64,000 nucleotides of DNA from Streptomyces roseochromogenus subsp. oscitans DS 12.976 (GTDB taxonomy: Bacteria > Actinomycetota > Actinomycetes > Streptomycetales > Streptomycetaceae), in NCBI RefSeq assembly GCF_000497445.1, contig NZ_CM002285.1:5456247-5520246 (forward strand). The letters run 5' to 3'. The position numbers and the translations under genes were made by a program. The notes beneath the pieces were generated by a model that saw nothing but the letters and a program-made list of their open reading frames with translations, did no database searches and was not told the origin of the DNA. Shown piece by piece: positions 18,064 through 25,978 of the stretch; within the stretch, counting starts at the first letter, position 1; every line of letters starts with the position of its first letter.

Positions 18064-19320
18064 TCAGGTTGCGCTGGGGGCGGCAGGCTCGGTGTCCACT
18101 GGGTGGACAGTGGGGCAGTAGCGCCGCCAGGGGTCGAGGAACTTGTTGCGCATGTAGCCCTTGCGCTGGGTTCCGTCGGGGAGGCGAACGTTGCCGGGCC
18201 TGATATCGAACTCTCGGAGCATCGCTGCCAGGTCCTTGGCGTTCAGCCCGTTGCGTCCCCACTCCGCCCAGGGGCTCTCGGCATCCTGCCGGAGCTGGTG
18301 GAGTAGTTCGTCCGTGGTAAGGCTGTCGGGCTCGCGCTGGGCTACGAACACCCTGCGGATGTCGGCGAGGATCCGGGCTCCGCCGGGCCGGTCCTCCTCT
18401 GCCTCGACCTCTGCGGCGACCATCCGTGCGCACGCCTCTCGGGCGCGACGGGGCCAGGATCCGGCGGCCAGGTCCGCGATGATGACCAACGGCTCCCAGG
18501 TGTCGGCGGCCCGGTCCTCCACCGGCATGTCCGGCTCCAGGTCTGCTGCCTCATCCAGCAGCGGCCTTGCCCATGCAGCGATCCGGTCGCGCAGGCCGTG
18601 CAGAGCGGGGATGTCGCGTCGGGAGCGGAATGGCTTGACGCGCTCGCCCTCCGCCCGGCGGCGCATACGGATCACCACAGCTCGATCCATGATCGTGTCG
18701 GGCAGGTCACCGATCCCCGCCAGCGCCGCCATGGCGAAGGTGGCGAACCGGTGTGGGGTGTGGTCGTTGCCGACCACCCGCGTGACGTAGCGGTTGCGTT
18801 GGTGGCCGGCGTTGAGCAGGCCGCGCATCTCCTCGTTCTTCTCCGCCATCTTCGGCGTGCCGAAGATGGTGTCCGCCTCGTCCACCAGGAGCGTGGGCGG
18901 CTCCTCGGTGATCGACCGGAACACCGCAGCCGGTGTGGTGTTGATGGTGAGCATCGGCTCGTGGACCGTCTCGGTCAGCACGTCCAGCAGCCGCGACTTG
19001 CCGCATCGCTTCGCCGGACCCACCACCGCCAGCCGCGGCGCGTGCTGCCAGGCCGGCTGCAGATGCGTCGCCGCCACCCACAGCGTCACCGCGTCCAGAG
19101 CCTCCGGCGAGGGCAGGATCACGAACTTCGCTATCTGCGCACGTAGTTCGTCCAGCAGCGTCGAGCCGACGGTCGGCTCCGGATCCGGTGCCGGAGTCTC
19201 GACCGCCTCGCCCTGCGCAGTCGGCTCGGGTTCGCCCTGGTCGGGCTTGCCCGGCAGCACGACCGGCGGCCAAGCAGCAGGTACGGGGGTGGAATAGGGC
19301 GCGGGGTTCTCAGGTTGCAC
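18064..19320 (-). CDS. DUF3631 domain P-loop ATPase (helicase/primase-associated)
   Basis: 418 aa from GTG 19320, chosen because AGAGGAG sits seven bases upstream. A Pro/Glu-rich N-terminus of about 45 residues is followed by an ATPase with a P-loop variant VVGPAKRCGKSRLLDVL, Walker B TLLVDEADTIFG and a sensor-like NRYVTRVVGND. The C-terminal part (ILADIRRVFVAQREPDSLTT to the end) is the DUF3631 region. Such proteins serve as replication helicase/primase-like factors in actinobacterial mobile elements. Upstream is the excisionase; downstream is the repeat-rich gap that could be its origin. Confidence 0.8.
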   Translation of the reverse strand: MQPENPAPYSTPVPAAWPPVVLPGKPDQGEPEPTAQGEAVETPAPDPEPTVGSTLLDELRAQIAKFVILPSPEALDAVTLWVAATHLQPAWQHAPRLAVVGPAKRCGKSRLLDVLTETVHEPMLTINTTPAAVFRSITEEPPTLLVDEADTIFGTPKMAEKNEEMRGLLNAGHQRNRYVTRVVGNDHTPHRFATFAMAALAGIGDLPDTIMDRAVVIRMRRRAEGERVKPFRSRRDIPALHGLRDRIAAWARPLLDEAADLEPDMPVEDRAADTWEPLVIIADLAAGSWPRRAREACARMVAAEVEAEEDRPGGARILADIRRVFVAQREPDSLTTDELLHQLRQDAESPWAEWGRNGLNAKDLAAMLREFDIRPGNVRLPDGTQRKGYMRNKFLDPWRRYCPTVHPVDTEPAAPSAT

Positions 19321-19583
19321 CAGGTGGCTCCTCTTCTGCGCCGCCGGGCATGCAGGCCCAGCGGCGCGGATCGTTCGTTGGAGACGGGCGACGGGGATTC
19401 CCGAGCCTCCGGCGTTGCCGCGCCGGAGGCTCGCTGCGTTCAGAGACCGAACACGTGCTCTGTCCCGTGTCGGGACGCTCGTTCTGCTCCCCGAGGGAAC
19501 ACGGACAGTACGTCCGCCCCGTGGCACAGTCCAGCATTTCTGTGTCAGCTCAGCGCAGAACCGTCTGCTACGCTGCCGCCCCT

Positions 19584-19823
19584 TCACGCCGCCAGACCCA
19601 GCAGCTCCCACAAGTCGGCGGTCACCACCCGGTAGGCGTTGCCCAGGCGCAGCACCTTGCACGGGTAGGCGCCTTGCTTCGCCAGCTCATAGCCCTTGCT
19701 CCGGCCGAGCCCAAGCGCTCGATTGCTTGTGTCCAGGTCAACCGCCACGGGAAGGGCGAGTACCTCCTCCCGGCTCATCCCCTTCGATCCCTTCGAGTCT
19801 CCGGTCATCGCGTCGTCGCGCAT
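19584..19823 (-). CDS. xis: Excisionase-type helix-turn-helix protein
   Basis: 79 aa. A short MerR/Xis-like DNA-binding domain: LDTSNRALGLGRSKGYELAK, then RLGNAYRVVTADLWELLGL. ATG 19823 is chosen because AAAAGGGG is eight bases upstream. Small proteins of this type direct Int towards excision. It is upstream of the DUF3631 gene on the same strand and divergent from the regulator/integrase pair, the usual order of such elements. The 263 bases to 19320 carry no other gene. Confidence 0.75.
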   Translation of the reverse strand: MRDDAMTGDSKGSKGMSREEVLALPVAVDLDTSNRALGLGRSKGYELAKQGAYPCKVLRLGNAYRVVTADLWELLGLAA

Positions 19824-19910
19824 GCAGTGCGCCCCTTTTCATGCAGCCCTCGGCGAACGCAGTCATCACGTCCGGCTCCAGGCGTCTACGAACCAGGATG
19901 GCCAAGCTAA

Positions 19911-19927
19911 TGTGTCTTTATGACACA
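19911..19927. promoter_or_regulatory. Operator-like palindrome over the XRE start codon
   Basis: TGTGTC-TTTAT-GACACA is a perfect 6+6 dyad with a five-base centre. It includes the ATG (19920) of the XRE gene, and there is no Shine-Dalgarno sequence, so the transcript may be leaderless and the dyad an autoregulatory site. Confidence 0.5.
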
Positions 19928-20606
19928 ACGGTGTTTCGATGATGGAAGTGACGAGGACGACGTCCCTGAGTGGGCGGACCGGATCAAGGCCAACGTCGCC
20001 GGCGAAGTTCGGCGCAGAAGGAAGGAGATGGGATGGAGTGCGCAGGATCTGGCGGACCGGTGCGAGGAGCTCGGGCATGCCATCCCGCGCAACGTGATCG
20101 CCAACATGGAGTCCGGCCGCCGGGCCAACCTTCCCCTCGTGGACGTGATGGTCCTGGCCGCCGCCCTGGAGACTTACCCGGTCTGCCTGATCTTCCCGGT
20201 CGGCTACGTCGAGCAGACCCAGGAACTCCCCTTCCAGCACCTCGTGCCCACCTGGGACGCCCTACGCCGCTTCACCGGCGAGGAGGAAGTACCCGGCTAC
20301 GACGCCGGCCTGGTCCCCGACTTCGAGCTTCACGCCAGCCTCGTCCGAACCGCGCTCGCCGCACTCGAAGAGGAAGAACAGGCCCGGTTCGCGGCCAAGA
20401 CGGCCGCCAGCCGCGCCGAAATGGAAGAAGCCGAGCGCCAGCGGGCCAAGTACGCCGACCAGGCCATCTCCGCCAAGTACAGGCTCCGCTACCTCCGCCG
20501 CGACCTCCGCGAGGACGGGGCCACCCCACCTCATCTGCCACCTGCGCTGGGCGACGTCGACCCGCCCGAACCCGATACCGACACCACTCAGGAGGAACGC
20601 CTTTGA
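19920..20606 (+). CDS. XRE-family regulator of the integrative element
   Basis: 228 aa. A helix-turn-helix domain at about 25-80 (RRRRKEMGWSAQDLADRCEE ... VIANMESGRR) is followed by a linker and a Glu/Ala-rich helical region (about 145-195) likely to be coiled coil. Its stop overlaps the integrase TTG start by four bases (TTGA), so Int synthesis should depend on this gene. It probably controls the choice between integration and excision. Confidence 0.85.
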   Translation: MTQRCFDDGSDEDDVPEWADRIKANVAGEVRRRRKEMGWSAQDLADRCEELGHAIPRNVIANMESGRRANLPLVDVMVLAAALETYPVCLIFPVGYVEQTQELPFQHLVPTWDALRRFTGEEEVPGYDAGLVPDFELHASLVRTALAALEEEEQARFAAKTAASRAEMEEAERQRAKYADQAISAKYRLRYLRRDLREDGATPPHLPPALGDVDPPEPDTDTTQEERL

Positions 20607-22264
20607 AGGGCTCCACCCACCGCCGCTGCTACTGCCGCGACCCCCACACGGGTAAGCCGCTCGGCAAGAAGTGCCCCAAGCTCACGAGCCGCAAGCACGG
20701 CTCGTACTCCATACGTCAGGAGCTACCACTCCGCGAGGACGGCACCCGCCGCTCCTTCAGCCGAGCCGGCTACGACAGCCTCAAGGCCGCCCAGGCCGAC
20801 CTCGACCACGTCCGGGCCCTGATCGGCCTCGCCGACGCCGACGACGCGGAGGGTCTGGCGCAGATCGCGGAGCTGCTGGAGAAGGTGGCCGAGGAGAAGG
20901 CGCCGTTGCCGGACATCGAGGCGACCCGCAGGCGCCTCAGCCACGGCTTGGACCTGACCAGTCGTCTCACCGTCGGTGAATGGCTGGACATGTGGCTGGC
21001 GGGCAAGAAGGGGCGGCAGAGCGCCATCAGCCGTGACGAGAGCAACATCCGGGTGCACCTCAAACCGCGGATCGGGCACTTGCGCCTCGACCGCCTCCGG
21101 GTCATCCACCTCACGGAGATGTTCGAGGCCATCGCCGAGGCCAACGTCGAGATCGCCGAGGGCAACGCAGCCCGCCGCAAGGCGTTCGAGGATCTCGCCC
21201 AGATCCCCTGGAAGGGGCGCGAGCACCGTGCCCGCCGTAAAGCGATGAAGGCGGCGATCGAGGAGATGGAGCCCTACCGCCGCATCGTGGGCCCGGCCAC
21301 CCGCCAGCGCGTACGCTCCACCCTGCGTGCCGCCCTGAACGCTGCGATCGCCCAGCAGCTCATCACCTTCAACCCGGCGGCCCACGTCGAGTTGGAGGCG
21401 GGCAAGCGGCCCAAGGCGCTGGTGTGGACGGACGAACGCATCCTCTACTGGAAGCGCACCGGCGAGAAGCCGTCGCCGGTCATGGTCTGGACGCCGGAGC
21501 ACACCGGCCTCTTCCTCGACCACGTCGCGGAGGACCGCCTGTATGCGCTGTGGCACCTGATCGCCTTCCGTGGACTGCGACGCGGTGAGGCATGCGGCCA
21601 GAAGTGGACCGACACCCACCTGGACGCCGGGCTCATCACCGTTGCCAAGCAACTCGTCGTGGATGGCTGGGAGGTGTACGAGGACGATCCCAAGACCGAC
21701 GCCGGCGCACGCACCATCGCGCTCGACTCCGACACGGTCCAGGCCCTCAAGCGGCACCGCGCCCAGCAGGACAAGGACCGCAAGGAGTGGGGCAGCGCTT
21801 GGGTGGAGACCGGCCGCGTCTTCACCAAGGAGAACGGCGAGACGCTCCACCCCGCCAACGTCACCCGGCGGTTCGTCGAGCTGTGCGAGGAGATCGGTCT
21901 CCCGCCCGTCCGGCTCCACGACCTCCGTCACGGTGCCGCGACGCTGGCCCACGCGGCCGGGGCCGACCTGAAGGACATCCAGGAGATGCTCGGCCACTCC
22001 TCGATCACCATCACGGCCGACACGTACACGAGCCTGCTCCCCGAGGCGGACCTGGCGATCGCCGAAGCCGCAGCCAGGCTCGTACCGCGCGCCCGCGCCG
22101 CCTCCAAGGACGACTCTCCGGAAGCCAAGCACAAGGCCGGAGAGCCGGAGGCGAACGTGCCAAACGGTGTTGATCCGTCCGGAGAAATCTCGGGGCCTGG
22201 CACCCCGTCCGCTCACGCACCGCTCACGCAAACGGCCCCGGACGAGATGTCCGAGGCCGATTAG
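20603..22264 (+). CDS. int: Tyrosine recombinase (integrase) of the tRNA-Arg element
   Basis: 553 aa from TTG 20603 with GGAGGAACGC upstream. A basic Cys/His-containing N-terminus is followed by the SAM-like core-binding domain (SRLTVGEWLDMWLAGKKG onward) with an extra insertion of about 60 residues (KAFEDLAQIPWKGREHRARR region), then the catalytic domain with Arg I in AFRGLRRGEA, the H-x-x-R pair in LHDLRHGAATL and the nucleophile Tyr in LGHSSITITADTYTSL. All catalytic residues are present. The gene ends 48 bases from the 3' end of tRNA-Arg, the expected position for a phage-like integrase that uses the tRNA as attachment site. Confidence 0.95.
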   Translation: MKGSTHRRCYCRDPHTGKPLGKKCPKLTSRKHGSYSIRQELPLREDGTRRSFSRAGYDSLKAAQADLDHVRALIGLADADDAEGLAQIAELLEKVAEEKAPLPDIEATRRRLSHGLDLTSRLTVGEWLDMWLAGKKGRQSAISRDESNIRVHLKPRIGHLRLDRLRVIHLTEMFEAIAEANVEIAEGNAARRKAFEDLAQIPWKGREHRARRKAMKAAIEEMEPYRRIVGPATRQRVRSTLRAALNAAIAQQLITFNPAAHVELEAGKRPKALVWTDERILYWKRTGEKPSPVMVWTPEHTGLFLDHVAEDRLYALWHLIAFRGLRRGEACGQKWTDTHLDAGLITVAKQLVVDGWEVYEDDPKTDAGARTIALDSDTVQALKRHRAQQDKDRKEWGSAWVETGRVFTKENGETLHPANVTRRFVELCEEIGLPPVRLHDLRHGAATLAHAAGADLKDIQEMLGHSSITITADTYTSLLPEADLAIAEAAARLVPRARAASKDDSPEAKHKAGEPEANVPNGVDPSGEISGPGTPSAHAPLTQTAPDEMSEAD

Positions 22265-22273
22265 GACCCCTCT

Positions 22274-22291
22274 CTGGGGAAGAAACCCCAG
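22274..22291. terminator. Short hairpin after int
   Basis: CTGGGG (22274-22279) and CCCCAG (22286-22291) with loop AAGAAA, ten bases after the integrase stop. The right arm overlaps the first copy of a 14-base direct repeat. Confidence 0.45.
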
Positions 22292-22467
22292 GTCAGAGCG
22301 TTAACGCGTTGTGCCCCCGGCAGGATTCGAACCTGCGACACCCGCTTTAGGAGAGCGGTGCTCTATCCCCTGAGCTACGAAGGCGGGGAGATCTGTGTGA
22401 TCCGACGTATAGCCTAGCGGATACGGGCTCCCGCCTGGCAAGGTTCCTGTTTTCCCAGGTCAGAGCG
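22287..22467. repeat. 14-bp direct repeats flanking tRNA-Arg
   Basis: CCCAGGTCAGAGCG occurs at 22287-22300 and again at 22454-22467, one on each side of the tRNA. They could be integrase arm sites or traces of an earlier insertion. From 22385 to 22664 there is no gene; the only other visible structure is near-repeats of TGTCCCCACC around 22540-22575. Confidence 0.55.
22312..22384 (-). tRNA. tRNA-Arg(CCT)
   Basis: A complete 73-nt cloverleaf read on the minus strand: acceptor GCCTTCG pairing with CGGGGGC (two G-U pairs), D arm GCTC/GAGC, anticodon stem CCGCT/AGCGG with loop CTCCTAA giving anticodon CCT, a five-base variable region, and T arm GCAGG-TTCGAAT-CCTGC. CCA is not encoded. Its 3' end faces the integrase gene, which marks it as the likely attachment site of the element at 14.2-22.3 kb. 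Confidence 0.95.
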
Positions 22468-22664
22468 GATCTGCCGGGCCGGGTGAGCCGGTCACGGAGC
22501 GGGAGAACGTACCCCTTCTTTCCCTGTCTGCCCTCGCCTGTCCCCGCCCTTCTGTCCCCACCCTGTCCCCACCGTGTACCCATCGGGCAGGTACGTCTGC
22601 GCAGGTGGCGAGGGCCAGTCAAAGCCGCAGGTGACGGGCCACTAAGGGAACGGCGGACTACCGC

Positions 22665-23435
22665 TTAGGGTTCGCGCCCTTGCGAGGAGCTGGTCGTCTC
22701 TGTAGCGGCGTGGATGTCCGCACTCGGGGCGGGCAGGCCCGGCGGCGTCATGGACACCTCGCTGGCGGCGGGCTGGGTGGCCTGCTCGACCACGAGGCAT
22801 GAGTCGGCCCCTTTGGCGCGGCGACGTACGGTGGCGCTGGGCTGGAGCGTCTTAACCGCGAGCTGGTAGCCGTCGGAGCCGTCGTCGCAGGAGTTGAAGC
22901 CAAAGCGGGTTCGGAAGAGGACGGGTTCGCCTTGGGCGGCGATGGTGTAGCCGCGTCGGCGATACCACCGCATGGTGGGGAAGGCTCCGGCTTCGATCTT
23001 GGCGAGGGCGAGTTGCGTGCCGGCGCGGCGAGCGAACTGTTCTGCCGCCCGGAGGAGAGCTGTTCCTGCGCCATGGTTGCGGTGCGGCTCGGAGACGGCG
23101 AGGAGTTCGATCTCGATGAGGGCTTGGGTGAGGTGGGTGCGCTGGGTGGCGGGCTGGGCTTCGAGCCAACGGATCGGAGGTACTGCGTAGAGCATGCCAA
23201 CGACGTTCGTACCGATGCGTGCTGTCAGGCAGTGACCGTGACCGTAGGGCAGCCGTAGGCGACCTCCGTGGTTGTCGATGGCTTCGGCGAGGGACGCGAA
23301 GGGAACGTGCGGGGTGGTGCCTTTGCTGAGCGCGAGGGCACCAAGGTCTGCCACGGCCTGTCCGTCTCCCTGGGTCGCAATGGTGACGGTGAGTTCCGCA
23401 GGATCGGTTGCGCGGAGGGCTTCTGGCTGGCTCAT
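22665..23435 (-). CDS. GNAT-family N-acetyltransferase
   Basis: 256 aa from ATG 23435 (an upstream TTG at 23516 has no ribosome site). The acetyl-CoA motif region is visible as LLAVSEPHRNHGAGTALLRA, followed by MRWYRRRGYTIAAQGEPVLF. The C-terminal 60 residues are Ala/Pro/Ser-rich. Substrate unknown. It lies 125 bases downstream of the gene at 23561 and may share its transcript. Confidence 0.75.
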   Translation of the reverse strand: MSQPEALRATDPAELTVTIATQGDGQAVADLGALALSKGTTPHVPFASLAEAIDNHGGRLRLPYGHGHCLTARIGTNVVGMLYAVPPIRWLEAQPATQRTHLTQALIEIELLAVSEPHRNHGAGTALLRAAEQFARRAGTQLALAKIEAGAFPTMRWYRRRGYTIAAQGEPVLFRTRFGFNSCDDGSDGYQLAVKTLQPSATVRRRAKGADSCLVVEQATQPAASEVSMTPPGLPAPSADIHAATETTSSSQGREP

Positions 23436-23560
23436 GTGGTCGTCCCATCCTGGCTGGTCGAACTCGTCGTCGGCGGGCACCGGGGCCTGGGCCTGCGCCC
23501 GCTCGGGGAGTAACAAAGCCTAAGAGATCATTAAGCAGGTGAAGGCCGGACGAATCGGAG

Positions 23561-24109
23561 TCAGCCGAAGTTGGCTTCCGTGATGGTGAGGCCGCGACGT
23601 CGCAATTCGTTCAGCGTTGCGGCGTCCATCGCTGCCGAAGGAGGGCTGGTGAAGGTGCCGTTTCCGATCACTGCGTCGGGCTGAGGGAACTCTGCGCTTT
23701 CTGGGAGCAGCATGACGGCGACCTCTGGGTCGAGGGCTTCGGTGCTGCCGTCGGTGCCGCCAGTGAGGCTCCACGCCCATGCGCTGATGAGGGCGCCGCG
23801 TCCCTTGTGGTTAGGCACGGTGACGGTGATGGAGCCGAGCGGCTTGTCCTTGGATAGGAGGTGAGTAAGGCGGTCGAGGAGGAAGGCGACGTCTTCGACG
23901 TGGAAGGTCATGATGTTGCTGCTGGAGAGGTGGCCTTCGACGGAGACCGTGCCGCCGTTGGTGTGGACGGAGATCGTCATCCGTTCGTCGTCTTCGAAGG
24001 CGACATTGAAGGCGCTGAGGAAGAGGCCGGCGGCGCGAGCGTCGGGGGTGTTCACGAGGTTCTCCATGTTCCGGTGGCGTCCTATGGCGGTGAGGTTAGC
24101 CGCTGTCAT
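23561..24109 (-). CDS. Hypothetical protein of the accessory module
   Basis: 182 aa from ATG 24109, which overlaps the stop of the upstream Cys-rich gene by four bases. A second ATG at 24067 is also possible. No family recognised: a soluble, mixed alpha/beta-looking sequence (ERMTISVHTNGGTVSVEGHL ... DKPLGSITVTVPNHKGRGAL) that resembles in style the protein at 31054-31794 (both have segments of the form SITVTVPNH / VTVTMPVED). Second gene of the P1 transcript. Confidence 0.65.
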   Translation of the reverse strand: MTAANLTAIGRHRNMENLVNTPDARAAGLFLSAFNVAFEDDERMTISVHTNGGTVSVEGHLSSSNIMTFHVEDVAFLLDRLTHLLSKDKPLGSITVTVPNHKGRGALISAWAWSLTGGTDGSTEALDPEVAVMLLPESAEFPQPDAVIGNGTFTSPPSAAMDAATLNELRRRGLTITEANFG

Positions 24110-24486
24110 TGACTGAGTTCTGTGTTCAGGGCGGGGTGCGATCCTGATTGCTCTGGACTTGGGGTGGACGGGCGTGGAGCGGGGAGGATCATGCGCTGGG
24201 CAGATATGTCCCATTGGCAGTCGCGGTAGAGCCGGTTGTAGTCGGGGAGTGCGCCGGGGTCGTCTGCGTTGCATGGTTCGTAGCCGTTTGGGCCGCTGCG
24301 GGCGTAGAAGCCGTATTCGATGCACTCCTCCTCTCCTGGCAGGCGGCCGGTCCAGACGGTGTTGCACTGGTTGGTGGGATGGCAGTTGCTGCGTTGCCGA
24401 CCGGTGAAGGCGCAGCGGGCGATGTCGCAGCCGTCGGCGTGGAGGGTGCCGGAGGCGGTGGAGCAGTCGGGGCAGGGGCTGGTCAT
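24106..24486 (-). CDS. Cys-rich small protein (CPDC type)
   Basis: 126 aa. The N-terminus MTSPCPDCSTASGTLHADGC with further CDIARC and NQC cysteines suggests one or two zinc sites. The rest (GFYARSGPNGYEPCNADDPG, LPDYNRLYRDCQWD) resembles a widespread hypothetical family of Streptomyces elements and actinophages. First gene after promoter P1. Function unknown. Confidence 0.7.
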   Translation of the reverse strand: MTSPCPDCSTASGTLHADGCDIARCAFTGRQRSNCHPTNQCNTVWTGRLPGEEECIEYGFYARSGPNGYEPCNADDPGALPDYNRLYRDCQWDISAQRMILPAPRPSTPSPEQSGSHPALNTELSQ

Positions 24487-24519
24487 GGACTTCTTTCTGG
24501 GGGATTCAGCCTCGTCGAT

Positions 24520-24550
24520 TTATTCTACTATCTGAGCGGCCTGGGGGGAA
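24520..24550 (-). promoter_or_regulatory. Promoter P1 of the shared GATAGTAGAATAA set
   Basis: Minus-strand core GATAGTAGAATAA at 24520-24532, -10 TAGAAT (24522-24527). The -35 is poor (TTCCCC at spacing 17), the weakest of the six copies. Drives the genes at 24486 and 24109. Confidence 0.6.
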
Positions 24551-24839
24551 GTTGCCACCATGACTGCTGTTCGCCATTGGTGGGACCGCCGAACCGCCCT
24601 TTATGGGGTGGCTGCCTGGCCGGTCGGTGGAGAGTCCGGTGTAGGGAGGCTGGTGCGACTCGGTGGTACATGGCTGTTCGATTCATCCCAGTTCAAGGGG
24701 ATTGTGGCACTATGGCGAAGGGCTATTTTCGGTCGTTGCTCAATGTGTCCACCGTTGCTGTACCGGCCATTTAGTGAACTTTGCCCCGTTTGGTTTGATG
24801 CTATTGAAGAACAGCGTCCTGCGTTGAGCGGACGCCTCG

Positions 24840-24872
24840 GGGCTGTGATCACGGGACCAGCAATCACAGCCC
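24840..24872. terminator. Hairpin after the P2 transcript; rest of gap empty
   Basis: GGGCTGTGAT (24840-24849) pairs exactly with ATCACAGCCC (24863-24872), 13-base loop, about 100 bases past the stop at 24973. The rest of 24551-24972 is relatively AT-rich and shows no gene I can support. Confidence 0.6.
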
Positions 24873-24972
24873 GTCACCGGCTCAGAGTGGGTGGCTGCGG
24901 CTTGCTTCCATGAGGGGCTGGTCGACGATCACCCCATCTGCCACGCAGGCCGCAAGTGGGCGTGCGACCGGT

Positions 24973-25344
24973 TCAGTGCCGGTTGCATACCCACGTTTTC
25001 GGTTCGCCGTGAGCTACGAGATCGATGTCGGTGGTTGTCGTGTTGCCGCACAGCTGGCACTTCACGTCGACACGGCGGGGCATGGAGACGGGCTGGACGG
25101 GTTCGTTGACGTGAAGCGTGATCGGTATCGACGTGCCCTTGAGTTCGATCACCAAGCGTGCTTCGAGGTGTGGGTGCTGTGTCACGTCTGCGACAGCAAG
25201 CGGTTGGTCACCCTGTTCAGGGAGAACGAAGACGTCGTGCCGCTGCAGACGGGATGCCAGAACTGTCATGGGGAGTGCGACGGTGACGAGGAAGCCCTTG
25301 GAATGGCGGGAGTTGGGGCCGGGCGGGTTGTGCGGGGTGCTCAT
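24973..25344 (-). CDS. Hypothetical protein with C-terminal Cys cluster
   Basis: 123 aa. The middle part has beta-strand-like alternation (ARLVIELKGTSIPITLHVNE). The C-terminus has CQLCGN and a final WVCNRH, possibly a zinc knuckle. No family recognised. It is the last gene of the leftward series that begins at promoter P2, 82 bases after the gene at 25427. Confidence 0.55.
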   Translation of the reverse strand: MSTPHNPPGPNSRHSKGFLVTVALPMTVLASRLQRHDVFVLPEQGDQPLAVADVTQHPHLEARLVIELKGTSIPITLHVNEPVQPVSMPRRVDVKCQLCGNTTTTDIDLVAHGEPKTWVCNRH

Positions 25345-25426
25345 GGCGTTGCTTTCATGCTCAGTGCGATGGTGTCTTCGAGGTCGTGGACGGCCGTGAT
25401 TTCGGCTGCGAGGTCCTCAGAGCCGG

Positions 25427-25849
25427 TCAGGTGCTGAGGCGCTGCTGGAGGTAAAGGTCGGCGGCGTGCTGATCGCCGGGCGCGCCGAGCGCGATAGTGA
25501 GGGCGATGAGGAGGCCGGTGATGATCGCGGCTCGTTCCGTTGTGACGGCGGAGGATGCTGCGGTGGGGGAGGTGAGGCGATGGCGGCGGTGGGTGATCTC
25601 GTCCGCGATCTGCTGCCGGACCGTCTCGAGTGCGTGGGTCTCGGGGTCGGGCTGGGCCGTCCGCTGGTCGGCCTCATGAAGGAGGCGGCAGTTTCCGCAC
25701 AGTTCGTCTGCGGTGGGCTCGGGGACCTCTCGGATGGTGGGTCGGCCGCAGCGTGCCAGGACGAACCGGTTGTGGACGGTCGGCCATGCGGAGCGGTTGA
25801 CCAGGTGGGGTTTCCCGGAGATTGAGGCGCCGTAGATGTAGCTGCCCAT
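25427..25849 (-). CDS. Hypothetical protein with a C-terminal hydrophobic segment
   Basis: 140 aa from ATG 25849 (GTG 25852 is the alternative). The N-terminal half has CGRP and CGNC cysteines; ERAAIITGLLIALTIALGAP near the C-terminus could be a single membrane segment. The start overlaps the stop of a 16-codon leader-like ORF (TGATG arrangement), which suggests translational coupling. Function unknown. Confidence 0.55.
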   Translation of the reverse strand: MGSYIYGASISGKPHLVNRSAWPTVHNRFVLARCGRPTIREVPEPTADELCGNCRLLHEADQRTAQPDPETHALETVRQQIADEITHRRHRLTSPTAASSAVTTERAAIITGLLIALTIALGAPGDQHAADLYLQQRLST

Positions 25850-25899
25850 CACCTGTTCCGGTCGGGGACGAGGTGGGTGGCGCTGACGGTGCTGAGCAT
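25849..25899 (-). CDS. Possible 16-residue leader peptide
   Basis: ATG 25899 with GAGGATCACC directly upstream opens a 16-codon frame (MLSTVSATHLVPDRNR) whose TGA overlaps the start of the next gene. It could couple translation or simply be chance; too short for a family call. Confidence 0.3.
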   Translation of the reverse strand: MLSTVSATHLVPDRNR

Positions 25900-25978
25900 G
25901 GTGATCCTCGATCTGTTGTCGTTCTGAAAGCTGGTGGGTGGGGTGGTGGCTCGTCCATGGCGGGCCACCAGGTATGAG

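Noticed and set aside
1..22311. Second copy of the tRNA-Arg 3' end as left attachment site
   Set aside because: I scanned by eye for the terminal GCAGGATTCGAACCTGC stretch and found none; a proper alignment search could still find a diverged copy.
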